Below, piece after piece: positions 25,339-36,965 of a stretch of DNA of 64,000 nt. The notes beneath the pieces are model-generated. The model was not told where the DNA came from. It was given only the letters and a program-made list of their open reading frames with translations, and did no database searches. The DNA comes from Methylobacterium sp. Leaf112 (GTDB taxonomy: Bacteria > Pseudomonadota > Alphaproteobacteria > Rhizobiales > Beijerinckiaceae), in assembly GCF_001423295.1 (NCBI RefSeq), contig NZ_LMNG01000030.1, positions 186,358 to 250,357 of the forward strand, in the 5' to 3' direction. The first letter of the stretch is position 1; each line of letters begins with the position of its first letter. A program made the translations under genes and the position numbers.

Positions 25339-27063
25339 GTGCGTTGGGGGGCTGATCGCTGGCGGTTCTATCGGCTGATCGGCCGCGAGGTCGCTCAGGT
25401 TGCACGCAATATCTATGTGGGCGCCACCGGACGACCCGATATTCTTGCGGGTGCCCGGGTCACCGGCCTCGTCATCGCGCCTCATGACTTGCGCACCAGC
25501 GATGCCACTTTCGCGGACGACATCTATGCCGGATTGTTCGTCTTCGCCGGGCGGTCCCTTTCCGTCAGCGGGCGTTCGCCGTTCGATTACGCGCCGCCAT
25601 CCCCCGAATGGGCCGACGCCCTCTACGGTTTCGGCTGGCTGCGCCACCTGCGCGCCGCCGACACGGCCCTGGCCCGCGCCAACGCCCGTGCGTTCGTGGC
25701 CGACTTCATGGCCGGGCGCGGCGAGGCGGGGCTCGCCAAACCGACGCCCGTGGCGGCCCGCCGGCTCATCGCCTTCCTGTGCCAGTCCCCCCTGGTGCTG
25801 GAGGGGGCCGACCACGCCTTCTATCAGGCCTTCCTCAAGACCATCGGCCGGACTGCGCGCGATCTCGAGCGCGACCTACGGCGCGGGATCTCGCCCCAGA
25901 CCCGGCTGCTCGCCGCCGTCGCGCTCTGCTACGCCGGGCTGTGCTGCGAGGGCATTCAGCCGATCCTGAGGCGAGCCACGCGCATCCTCGTGCGCGAACT
26001 CGAACGTCAGATCATGCCGGATGGCGGCCACCGCAGCCGCGATCCGCGCTTCGCCATGGAGCTGCTCCTCGACCTCCTGCCCCTGCGCCAAAGTTTCCTT
26101 GGGCGCGGCATCGACCCGCCGGAGGCGCTGCTTCACGCCGTCGACCGGATGCTGCCCCTCTTGCGGCTCCTGCGCCACGCCGACGCCTCGCTGAGCCACT
26201 TCAACGGCATGGGCGCCACCGCCGCCGACCATCTGGCCACCCTGCTGGTCTATGACGGTGCCATGGCCCAGCCCCTCATGCACGCGCCGAATTCGGGCTA
26301 CGAGCGCCTGGAGGCCGGCCGCGTGCTCCTGGTCGCCGATGTCGGTGCGCCGCCGCCGCTGGTCGACTCGATCAACGCCGGAGCGGGCTGCCTCTCGTTC
26401 GAATTCTCGAGCGGCCCCCAGCGCATCGTCATCAATTGCGGCCTGCCGGCGAGCGGTCCGGAACTCCGGCGCCTCGCCCGCAGCACCGCCGCCCATTCCA
26501 CGGCGACCATCGCCGATTCCTCTTCGTGCCGGTTCCTCACCGGGGGCGGGGCCTGGTACGAGCGCTGGGCGGTGACGTGGCTCGCCAGCCGCATCGGGCC
26601 CGTGGTCCTGCGCGGCCCTAGGGCCGTGAAGGCGGAGCGCACCCTCGATCCCGACGGCACGCGGGTGCTCGCCGCCCGCCACGACGGCTACGTCCCGGAT
26701 TTCGGCCTCGTCCACGAGCGGCGCTGGCGCCTGGCCGCCGACGGGTCGGTTGTGGAAGGCGAGGATGCCTTCGTACGGTCGGGGTCGGCACGCGCGAGGG
26801 CCCACGAGGTCGCGATCCGCTTCCACCTCCACCCCGCCATCGCCGCCCGCGGCCGAGAGGAGGGCGGCCTCGAGCTCGTCTCGCCCATCGGCGAGGTCTG
26901 GCATGTCGAGGCCGAGGGCGCGCAGATGGCCCTGGAAGAGAGCGTCTACTTCGCCGGGCTGACGGGCGCACGACGCACGGACCAGATCGTCCTCTACCTC
27001 ACGGTTTCGGAGGACACCCGTGTGCGCTGGCGCTTCGCCAGGGCGACACCCACGACGGGCTGA
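25339..27063 (+). CDS. Heparinase II/III family protein
   Basis: 574 residues from a GTG with GGGAAGGGAG upstream. An N-terminal all-helical toroid half (~60-330; [13 protein letters not shown]) is followed by a beta-rich domain (~350-570), the usual heparinase II/III layout. No signal peptide is seen, and the substrate is unknown; related proteins are proposed to act on acidic polysaccharides. It follows the cellulose operon and sits just before purH, an arrangement common in Hyphomicrobiales. The CtrA-type box upstream suggests cell-cycle timing. It is probably co-transcribed with purH (76-base gap). Confidence 0.85.
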   Translation: MRWGADRWRFYRLIGREVAQVARNIYVGATGRPDILAGARVTGLVIAPHDLRTSDATFADDIYAGLFVFAGRSLSVSGRSPFDYAPPSPEWADALYGFGWLRHLRAADTALARANARAFVADFMAGRGEAGLAKPTPVAARRLIAFLCQSPLVLEGADHAFYQAFLKTIGRTARDLERDLRRGISPQTRLLAAVALCYAGLCCEGIQPILRRATRILVRELERQIMPDGGHRSRDPRFAMELLLDLLPLRQSFLGRGIDPPEALLHAVDRMLPLLRLLRHADASLSHFNGMGATAADHLATLLVYDGAMAQPLMHAPNSGYERLEAGRVLLVADVGAPPPLVDSINAGAGCLSFEFSSGPQRIVINCGLPASGPELRRLARSTAAHSTATIADSSSCRFLTGGGAWYERWAVTWLASRIGPVVLRGPRAVKAERTLDPDGTRVLAARHDGYVPDFGLVHERRWRLAADGSVVEGEDAFVRSGSARARAHEVAIRFHLHPAIAARGREEGGLELVSPIGEVWHVEAEGAQMALEESVYFAGLTGARRTDQIVLYLTVSEDTRVRWRFARATPTTG

Positions 27064-27139
27064 GGACCACCCTGGTCGCCTGCCGGGATTTCGTGTTAGG
27101 CGCCGGGCGGTTCCATCGCTTTCGACCGGACAGCCTTCC

Positions 27140-28747
<1,608 letters not shown>

Positions 28748-28803
28748 TCTCGCAGGGCGCGCCGCCCGCGCAACGTGCCGCATCCCGACCGAGGCCTACC
28801 TCC

Positions 28804-30156
28804 ATGACCGACACCCAGACCTCATCCCGCCGTGGCGAGCGCCGCGCGGCCGGCAAGCGCCTGCGCGATTCGGTGCCGCGCGAGTCCCACGCCGAATGGC
28901 AGCCGGCGCCGGGTCGCGATCCCCTGGCGATCCTGAACGCCGGCGATTCCGGCCGGCTCATCGAACTCATTCCCCTGCGCCACGAGCGCATGCGGGCGAA
29001 CCCCTTCGCCTTCCTGCGCGGGGCCGCCGCCGTGATGGCCGCCGACCTCGTCGGTGCGCCGGCGCCGGGCATCCCGGTCCAGGCTTGCGGCGACTGCCAT
29101 ATCGGCAATTTCGGGGTGTATCGCAGCCCCGAAGGGCAGACCCTGTTCGACATCAACGATTTCGACGAGACTTTGTGGAACGTCGACTTCACCATCGACG
29201 TGAAGCGCCTCGCCGCCAGCGTCGCCGTCGCGGCCCTGTCGCAAGGCGAGGACAAGGCGCGCCGCGCGGCCCGGGCCGGCGTGCGGGCCTACCGCGAGCA
29301 TATGCGGACGCTCTCCGACCTGGCTCCGCTGAGCGTCTGGCACAGCCGGATCGACCTCGACCACGAGATCGGACGCCTCGGCGATGGCGACCTCTGCCGC
29401 AGTCTCCTGGCCAAGGCCGCCACCGAGACCTCCGACGGCCTCAGCCACGGGGACGCGCCCGACCTCGATCCGGCCACACAGCGTTCCGACCCGGCGCAGT
29501 GGCGCATCGCCGACAAGGCGCCGACGATCTTCCATGCCGGTGCGAACGGCTTGACCGAGGCGGTCGACGAGGCGGCGGCGGCGCTGCTGACCTACCCGCA
29601 GAGCCTGACCGCCGACCGCAACCTCCTGGTGCTGCGCTACGTTCAGCGCGACGTGGCCTTCAAGGTCGTGGGGATCGGCTCCGTGGGCACGGTCTGCGCC
29701 GTCGGGATCTACGCCGATGCCGATGGGGCGCCGCTGTTCCTTCAGATCAAGGAAGCGCGGCCCTCGGTTCTGGCTCCCCTGGCCCTGAGCCCGTTCTTCC
29801 TTGCGTCGGAGGGCCAGCGCGTCATCGACGGGCAGCGCATCATGCAGGCGGCGAGCGACCCGTTTCTCGGCACGTCCCATTCCGGGCCGAGCGGCCGCTC
29901 CTATTACGTGCGGCAGCTGAAGAACAAGAAGCTCTCGGCCGTGGCCGAGATCCTCGCCGAGAGCGGGGCGAAGGCCTACGCGAAGCTGTGCGGAACCACC
30001 CTCGCGCGAGCGCATGCGCGCTCCGGCGACGCGACCACCATCGCGGGCTACCTCGGACGGGGGTCGGCCTTCGACGAGGCCATCGCCGAGTTCGCCATCC
30101 GCTACGCGCGGCAGACTCAGGCCGATCACGCCGCGATGGTCGACGCGGAGGGGTGA
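28804..30156 (+). CDS. DUF2252 family protein
   Basis: 450 residues. Characteristic features are [20 protein letters not shown], the GDCHIGNFG and DINDFDETL motifs (~100-125), and [10 protein letters not shown]; the GD.H.xNFG and D.NDFD pair recalls the catalytic and metal-binding loops of the aminoglycoside phosphotransferase/kinase-like fold. Function is unknown; kinase-like small-molecule activity is inferred from these motifs. No signal peptide. It starts 56 bases after purH and ends just before a bidirectional terminator. Confidence 0.85.
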   Translation: MTDTQTSSRRGERRAAGKRLRDSVPRESHAEWQPAPGRDPLAILNAGDSGRLIELIPLRHERMRANPFAFLRGAAAVMAADLVGAPAPGIPVQACGDCHIGNFGVYRSPEGQTLFDINDFDETLWNVDFTIDVKRLAASVAVAALSQGEDKARRAARAGVRAYREHMRTLSDLAPLSVWHSRIDLDHEIGRLGDGDLCRSLLAKAATETSDGLSHGDAPDLDPATQRSDPAQWRIADKAPTIFHAGANGLTEAVDEAAAALLTYPQSLTADRNLLVLRYVQRDVAFKVVGIGSVGTVCAVGIYADADGAPLFLQIKEARPSVLAPLALSPFFLASEGQRVIDGQRIMQAASDPFLGTSHSGPSGRSYYVRQLKNKKLSAVAEILAESGAKAYAKLCGTTLARAHARSGDATTIAGYLGRGSAFDEAIAEFAIRYARQTQADHAAMVDAEG

Positions 30157-30194
30157 GAACGCCGGCTCCGGCCGATCCCGCTCGCATCCGACGA

Positions 30195-30224
30195 AAAAGG
30201 CCCCGTCCTGCGACGGGGCCTTTT
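30195..30224. terminator. Bidirectional intrinsic terminator
   Basis: AAAAGGCCCCGTC and GACGGGGCCTTTT form a perfect 13-bp stem around CTGC, with A and T tracts on both sides. It separates convergent DUF2252 (plus) and the transporter gene (minus). Confidence 0.9.
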
Positions 30225-30299
30225 CTCATCCGCTGCCCGAAGGCGGGCGACGTCCGGACGAATGTGTCGGATATCGTCCCCCTTCGGGGTCCATGAGGC

Positions 30300-32093
30300 T
30301 CAGGCCGAGCGGGCCGGTGCCTCGTCGTAGGTGAAGATATCGCGATCCTTGGTCTCGGGGATGAACAGGGCCCCGATGACGGCGGTCGCGAGGGCGATGA
30401 CGATCGGGTACCAGAGGCCGAAGTAGATATCGCCGGTCTGGGCCACCATGGCGAAGGCAGTGGCCGGCAGGAGGCCGCCGAACCAGCCGTTGCCGATGTG
30501 GTAGGGCAGCGACATCGAGGTGTAGCGGATTCGCGTCGGGAACAGCTCGACCAGGGCAGCCGCGATCGGGCCGTAGACCATCGTCACGTAGAGGACGAGG
30601 ATCGTCAGGATGCCGATGATGGTCAGCTTCTGGGCCGAGAAAATGTCGATCATCTTGGCGAAGTTCGACAGGCCGTCCTTCGGGTCGATGACGATCTTCA
30701 CGATGCTGGGGTTGTTGGCGGTCGGGTAGCCGGAGGCGGTGAGGGCGGCGCCGACATCCTTGGCGAAGGCCGGATCGGCGGCGGCGAACTCCTTGCCGGC
30801 GACGGTGACGGTGGCCTTGGTGCCGGCGGCGACCGGCTCTGTGGTGTAGTTCACCGCGGACCGGGCGAGCAGCGCCTTGGCGATGTCGCAGGAGTTGGTG
30901 AACTTGGCGGTGCCGACGGGATTGAACTGGAACGAGCAATCCGCCGGATCGGCCTTCACCACCACCTGGGTGTTCTGCTGGGCCGCGTGCAGGGCCGGAT
31001 TGGCCGCAGCGGTCAGCGCCTTGAACAGCGGGAAGAAGGTCAGTGCCGCGATCACGCAACCGCCGAGGATGATCGGCTTGCGGCCGATCTTGTCGGAGAG
31101 CGCGCCGAAGAACAGGAACCCGCCGGTGCCGAGGATGAGCGACCAGGCGATGAGCACGTTGGCGGTGAACTGGTCGACCTTCAGGATCGTCTGCAGGAAG
31201 AACAGCGCGTAGAACTGACCGGTGTACCAGACCACGGCCTGGCCGGCGGTGAGGCCGAGCAGGGCGAGGAGGGCCCACTTGGCGTTACGCCACTGGCCGA
31301 ACGCCTCGGAGAGCGGCGCCTTCGAGCCAGTGCCTTCTTCCTTCATCTTCTTGAAGGCCGGGCTCTCCTGCATCTGCAGGCGGATCCAGACGGAGACGCC
31401 GAGCAGCACGATGGAGACCAGGAACGGGATGCGCCAGCCCCAGGCGGCGAACGGCGTGATGGTGCCGGCCGTGCCGTCGGCCAGGGTGGTGGCCACGGGG
31501 GCGTAGTTGGCGTTCACGTAGATCTGGGTGAACAGGATCACCATCAGCGACAGCAGCAGCCCCAGGGTCGCCGTGGTCTGGATGAAGGCGGTGTAGAAGC
31601 CGCGCCGACCGCGGGGGGCGTGCTCGGCCACGTAGACCGCCGCACCGCCATACTCGCCGCCGAGCGCCAGGCCCTGCAGCATCCGCAAAGCCAGCAGCGC
31701 GACGGGGGCGACCCAGCCGACGCCGTACTCGTTCATGGTCGCGTAGGAGGGCAGCAGGCCGACGACGAAGGTCGAGATGCCCATGATCAGGATGGTGATG
31801 AGGAAGGTGTACTTGCGGCCGACCATGTCGCCGAGACGGCCGAACACCAGGGCACCGAACGGACGCACGAGGAAGCCGGCGGCGAAGGCCAGCAGGGCGA
31901 AGACGTTGCGCGTGGCTTCCGGGTAGGCGGAGAAGAACTGCGCCCCGATGATCGCTGCGAGCGAACCATAGAGGTAGAAATCATACCACTCGAACACGGT
32001 GCCGAGTGAGGACGCCAGGATGACCTTCTTCTCGCCAGCACTCATCGGCCGCGTGGCCGAATCGCTGACGGGCATTGCGCTTGACGCAACCAT
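30300..32093 (-). CDS. MHS-type MFS transporter with large extracytoplasmic insertion
   Basis: 597 residues from the ATG at 32093, with GGAG about 10 bases upstream. The N-terminus (LGTVFEWYDFYLYGSLAA, GRLGDMVGRKYTFL) and LQGLALGGEYGGAAVYVAEHAP are hallmarks of the metabolite:H+ symporter family (KgtP/ProP/ShiA-like). It is about 150 residues longer than usual. Most of the excess is a soluble insertion of about 115 residues (~390-505, between FKALTAAANPAL and AQKLTIIGI) with two cysteines. The substrate is probably a small organic acid, given the acetate genes next door, but this is inference. Confidence 0.85.
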   Translation of the reverse strand: MVASSAMPVSDSATRPMSAGEKKVILASSLGTVFEWYDFYLYGSLAAIIGAQFFSAYPEATRNVFALLAFAAGFLVRPFGALVFGRLGDMVGRKYTFLITILIMGISTFVVGLLPSYATMNEYGVGWVAPVALLALRMLQGLALGGEYGGAAVYVAEHAPRGRRGFYTAFIQTTATLGLLLSLMVILFTQIYVNANYAPVATTLADGTAGTITPFAAWGWRIPFLVSIVLLGVSVWIRLQMQESPAFKKMKEEGTGSKAPLSEAFGQWRNAKWALLALLGLTAGQAVVWYTGQFYALFFLQTILKVDQFTANVLIAWSLILGTGGFLFFGALSDKIGRKPIILGGCVIAALTFFPLFKALTAAANPALHAAQQNTQVVVKADPADCSFQFNPVGTAKFTNSCDIAKALLARSAVNYTTEPVAAGTKATVTVAGKEFAAADPAFAKDVGAALTASGYPTANNPSIVKIVIDPKDGLSNFAKMIDIFSAQKLTIIGILTILVLYVTMVYGPIAAALVELFPTRIRYTSMSLPYHIGNGWFGGLLPATAFAMVAQTGDIYFGLWYPIVIALATAVIGALFIPETKDRDIFTYDEAPARSA

Positions 32094-32289
32094 AACGACG
32101 TTTCTCCAGTATTTCGATCGCCCGAACGTTGTCCGCCCGTAGCTGTTGGACCCTTGTGCGTATCCAAGTTGTCGTGGCCCGGGGTGGCATGAACCGGCCC
32201 CAGGTCCGCGAGCGACGTTCCTGAATGCGTCGGGCCGAATGCTAAGCGACGCCTCGATTTCGCCCAATAGCGCCGCAGCAACGGAGAGT

Positions 32290-32312
32290 ACCGAATTCGA
32301 AACGAATTCGGT
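32290..32312. promoter_or_regulatory. 23-bp perfect palindrome, candidate operator
   Basis: Arms ACCGAATTCG and CGAATTCGGT flank the centre AAA. It lies about 197 bases upstream of the transporter start codon and next to an AT-rich patch. It is symmetric enough for a dimeric repressor; there is no T tract, so a terminator is unlikely. Confidence 0.5.
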
Positions 32313-32366
32313 GAAATGACAATTATTTTTTGTTCTGGGCGAGGATTAAAGCGTCCACCCATGCGT

Positions 32367-32396
32367 GAAGGGGCGCGGATTGCGCCGCGCCCCTTC
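32367..32396 (-). other. Strong stem-loop after actP
   Basis: GAAGGGGCGCGG pairs perfectly with CCGCGCCCCTTC over 12 bp around a 6-base loop, about 30 bases after the actP stop. There is no T run on the minus strand, so it is either a transcript-stabilising 3' hairpin or a non-canonical terminator. Confidence 0.6.
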
Positions 32397-32425
32397 AGAT
32401 CTCGAGCTTTTCCGTCCTCGCAGCC

Positions 32426-34120
32426 TCAGTGTGCGTGCGCTCCGTCGGCACCGATTCCGGTCTCCGAGCGGATGAACTGTGCCTCGAACGACGCCCGTTC
32501 GGCCTGGGCCCGACGGGTGTTGTCGAGCTTCGAGACGACGAAGATCGTCAGGAAGGCGAGCGGCATCGAGAACAGGGCCGGGTTGTCGTAGGGAAAGATG
32601 GCGACCGGATTGCCGAATGTGGTCACCCAGACGGCCTTCGACAGCACCACCATACCGACGGCTGCGACGAGGCCGACGAGACCGCCGATGAGCGCCCCCC
32701 AGGTCGTCGTGCCCTTCCACAGGATGGACATGGCCAGGACCGGGAAGTTGCAGCTCGCCGCCACCGAGAAGGCGAGGCCCACCATGAAGGCGACGTTCTG
32801 GTTCTCGAAGACGTACCCGAGGTAGATCGCCACGATGCCGATGACGACGGCGGCGATCTTCGAGAGACGCACTTCCGCCGCCTCGTTGGTGCGCCCGCGG
32901 GCGATCACCTGGGCGTAGAGGTCGTGGCTGACCGCAGAGGCACCCGCCAGGGTCAGGCCCGCCACCACCGCCAGGATGGTCGCGAAGGCCACGGCCGAGA
33001 TGAAGCCGAGGAAGTACGGACCGCCCACCGCGTTGGCGAGGTTCACCGCCACCATGTTGGTGCCGCCGATCATGCCCTTCAGCTTGTCGAAGGCGCCGGC
33101 CGCATCGAGGTTGAAGTAGGCCGGATCGGACATCAGCAGGGAGATGCCACCGAACCCGATGATGAACGTGAGGATATAGAAGTAGCCGATCAGACCGGTC
33201 GCATAGAACACCGACTTGCGGGCGGCCTGGGCGTCCGACACAGTGAAGAAGCGCATCAGGATATGCGGCAGGCCGGCGGTGCCGAACATCAGGCCGACGC
33301 CGAGCGAGATCGCCTCGATCGGGTTGTTGACGAGGCCGCCCGGCGCCATGATCGCGTCACCCTTCGGGTGCGTGGCGACGGCGGCGGCGAACAGGGTCTC
33401 GGGGTTGAAGCCGTAGCGGTAGAGCACCGCGCCGGCCATGAAGGTGGCCCCGCCCAGCAGCAGGCAGGCCTTGATCACCTGCACCCATGTGGTCGCCTTC
33501 ATGCCGCCGAAGGCGACGTAGACGATCATCAGCACGCCGACGATGATGACGGCGTAGAGATAGGGCAGGCCGAACAGGAGCTGGATCAGTTTCCCCGCGC
33601 CGACCATCTGGGCGATCAGATAGAACGCCACCACCACAAGCGTGCCGGTGGCCGAGATGATGCGGATCGAGGTCTGGTCGAGGCGGAAGCTTGCCACGTC
33701 CGCGAACGTGAACTTCCCGAGATTGCGCAGGCGCTCGGCGATGAGGAACAGCACGATCGGCCAGCCGACGAGGAAGCCGGTGGAGTAGATCAGCCCGTCG
33801 AAGCCCGAGGTGTAGACGAGGCCGGAGATTCCGAGGAACGAGGCGGCCGACATGTAATCGCCCGCGATGGCGAGCGAGTTGGTTCCGGCCGAGATGCCGC
33901 CGCCGGCGGCGTAGAAATCGGCGGCCGACTTGGTGCCCTTGGCGGCCTTGTAGGTGATGCCGAGGGTGAAGATCACGAAGAACGCGAACATGCCGATGGC
34001 CGGCCAGTTCGTCGCCGATTTCGTGACGTTGCCGAGGTCCGGGCCGGCCGCGTAGGCGACGCTGGCGGCGAGGCCCGCGAGGGTGGTGCCGAGGACGATG
34101 GGGTGCCGGAGGCGGATCAT
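32426..34120 (-). CDS. actP: Cation/acetate symporter
   Basis: Sodium:solute symporter family permease that takes up acetate (and related short acids) with a cation. 564 residues with about 13-14 membrane helices. Typical segments are [40 protein letters not shown], and [19 protein letters not shown]. The N-terminal segment looks like a cleavable signal, as in E. coli ActP. The start overlaps the DUF485 gene by 4 bases (ATGA), so the two are translationally coupled. Confidence 0.95.
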   Translation of the reverse strand: MIRLRHPIVLGTTLAGLAASVAYAAGPDLGNVTKSATNWPAIGMFAFFVIFTLGITYKAAKGTKSAADFYAAGGGISAGTNSLAIAGDYMSAASFLGISGLVYTSGFDGLIYSTGFLVGWPIVLFLIAERLRNLGKFTFADVASFRLDQTSIRIISATGTLVVVAFYLIAQMVGAGKLIQLLFGLPYLYAVIIVGVLMIVYVAFGGMKATTWVQVIKACLLLGGATFMAGAVLYRYGFNPETLFAAAVATHPKGDAIMAPGGLVNNPIEAISLGVGLMFGTAGLPHILMRFFTVSDAQAARKSVFYATGLIGYFYILTFIIGFGGISLLMSDPAYFNLDAAGAFDKLKGMIGGTNMVAVNLANAVGGPYFLGFISAVAFATILAVVAGLTLAGASAVSHDLYAQVIARGRTNEAAEVRLSKIAAVVIGIVAIYLGYVFENQNVAFMVGLAFSVAASCNFPVLAMSILWKGTTTWGALIGGLVGLVAAVGMVVLSKAVWVTTFGNPVAIFPYDNPALFSMPLAFLTIFVVSKLDNTRRAQAERASFEAQFIRSETGIGADGAHAH

Positions 34121-34425
34121 CGGCCGAGATCCCGCTTCAGCGCGGCGGTCAGGTCATCGTAGCGGCCGTTGGCGCGCTGGACGTAGATGCCCGTGAGGAT
34201 GAAGGCGAGCACGATCACGGTGACGCCGAGGACGAGGCCGAGGGAGGCGGTGCCGCCGCCGATCTTCACGGCCAGCAGCGCCTTGTCGAAGGCGATGAGG
34301 CCGATGAAGCCGAAGTAGATCAACAGCATGATGGCGGTGAGCGTCCAGCCGAACCGCGTGCGCTCGTGGACGAGCTCTTGGAAACGCGGATTCTGCGCGA
34401 CGCGCGCAGTCTCGAGATCCGACAT
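34117..34425 (-). CDS. DUF485 small membrane protein (YjcH-like)
   Basis: 102 residues from the ATG at 34425, selected by GGGGAGG upstream; an in-frame ATG at 34467 is less likely. Two membrane helices ([17 protein letters not shown] and [22 protein letters not shown]) follow [16 protein letters not shown], the DUF485 signature. Its E. coli counterpart YjcH is encoded between acs and actP, and here it is again upstream of actP. Function is not settled; a role assisting ActP is inferred. Confidence 0.92.
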   Translation of the reverse strand: MSDLETARVAQNPRFQELVHERTRFGWTLTAIMLLIYFGFIGLIAFDKALLAVKIGGGTASLGLVLGVTVIVLAFILTGIYVQRANGRYDDLTAALKRDLGR

Positions 34426-34500
34426 GACATGATCCTCCCCGGGCGCTGTCTCTTGACGGACCAGCATCCCGTTGTGACGAAGCGTGTGTGCGAACGCAGG

Positions 34501-34526
34501 CGCGCGGGCATCGGAATGCCCGCGCG
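34501..34526 (-). other. Hairpin in the acs-DUF485 gap
   Basis: CGCGCGGGCAT pairs with ATGCCCGCGCG around CGGA: an 11-bp perfect stem with no T tract, 20 bases after the acs stop. Likely an mRNA stability or processing element that sets acs relative to transporter expression. Confidence 0.55.
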
Positions 34527-34546
34527 GATGATCGGACCGGTGTCGC

Positions 34547-36496
<1,950 letters not shown>

Positions 36497-36648
36497 GACG
36501 TTTTCCCTGAGCGGTGCCCGATCGTATCGCGATGATCCGCGCAGCCGGGGCTTCCCAAAACCTTCTTATGCTTAGGGGGATAGTCGCTGCAAGCACCTTA
36601 CCGGCGAGACTTCTGGACAGGTTGCCCGAAGATCGGGCGGTGGCGCAG

Positions 36649-36918
36649 TCAGTTGCAGCCGGTGCAGATTCCCGACCCGATCTTGCGGTCGAGGGTGCGC
36701 TCCCGTCGGGTCGGCTCGGCGGATTCCCGGGGGCTCGCGCCGTCGAGGGCCCGGCCCGGCGGCTTGGTCACCCCGGTGGAGGTGATGTTGCGAAATTCGC
36801 CGGCGGATTCGAGGTTCTTCAGGGGCGCGGCGTCCGTCCCCTGCGCCGGGGCGGGGGTGGCGGCCAAGGCCATCAGACCTGCGACCAGGAACACACGGCT
36901 CGATACGATCCTGAGCAT
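36649..36918 (-). CDS. Small secreted protein
   Basis: 89 residues. An ideal AGGAGG lies before the ATG. The signal peptide SRVFLVAGLMALAATPAPAQ is followed by about 60 hydrophilic residues with Arg/Glu-rich C-terminus and a C-terminal CTGC motif (KIGSGICTGCN). The paired cysteines near the end could bind a metal or form a disulfide. No family recognised. It starts 48 bases after the end of the PAS kinase gene on the same strand, so it may share its transcript. Confidence 0.65.
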   Translation of the reverse strand: MLRIVSSRVFLVAGLMALAATPAPAQGTDAAPLKNLESAGEFRNITSTGVTKPPGRALDGASPRESAEPTRRERTLDRKIGSGICTGCN

Positions 36919-36965
36919 GGGAACCTCCTGCTTTTTCAGACAACGCGCGGAGCCTGCGCGAGGTT

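Larger units (their letters stand above)
32094..32425 (-). other. Intergenic region between actP and the MFS gene
   Basis: No gene. It contains a 23-base palindrome (32290-32312), an AT-rich patch (ATGACAATTATTTTTTG, plus strand) and a strong hairpin after actP (32367-32396). It presumably carries the transporter promoter. Confidence 0.6.
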
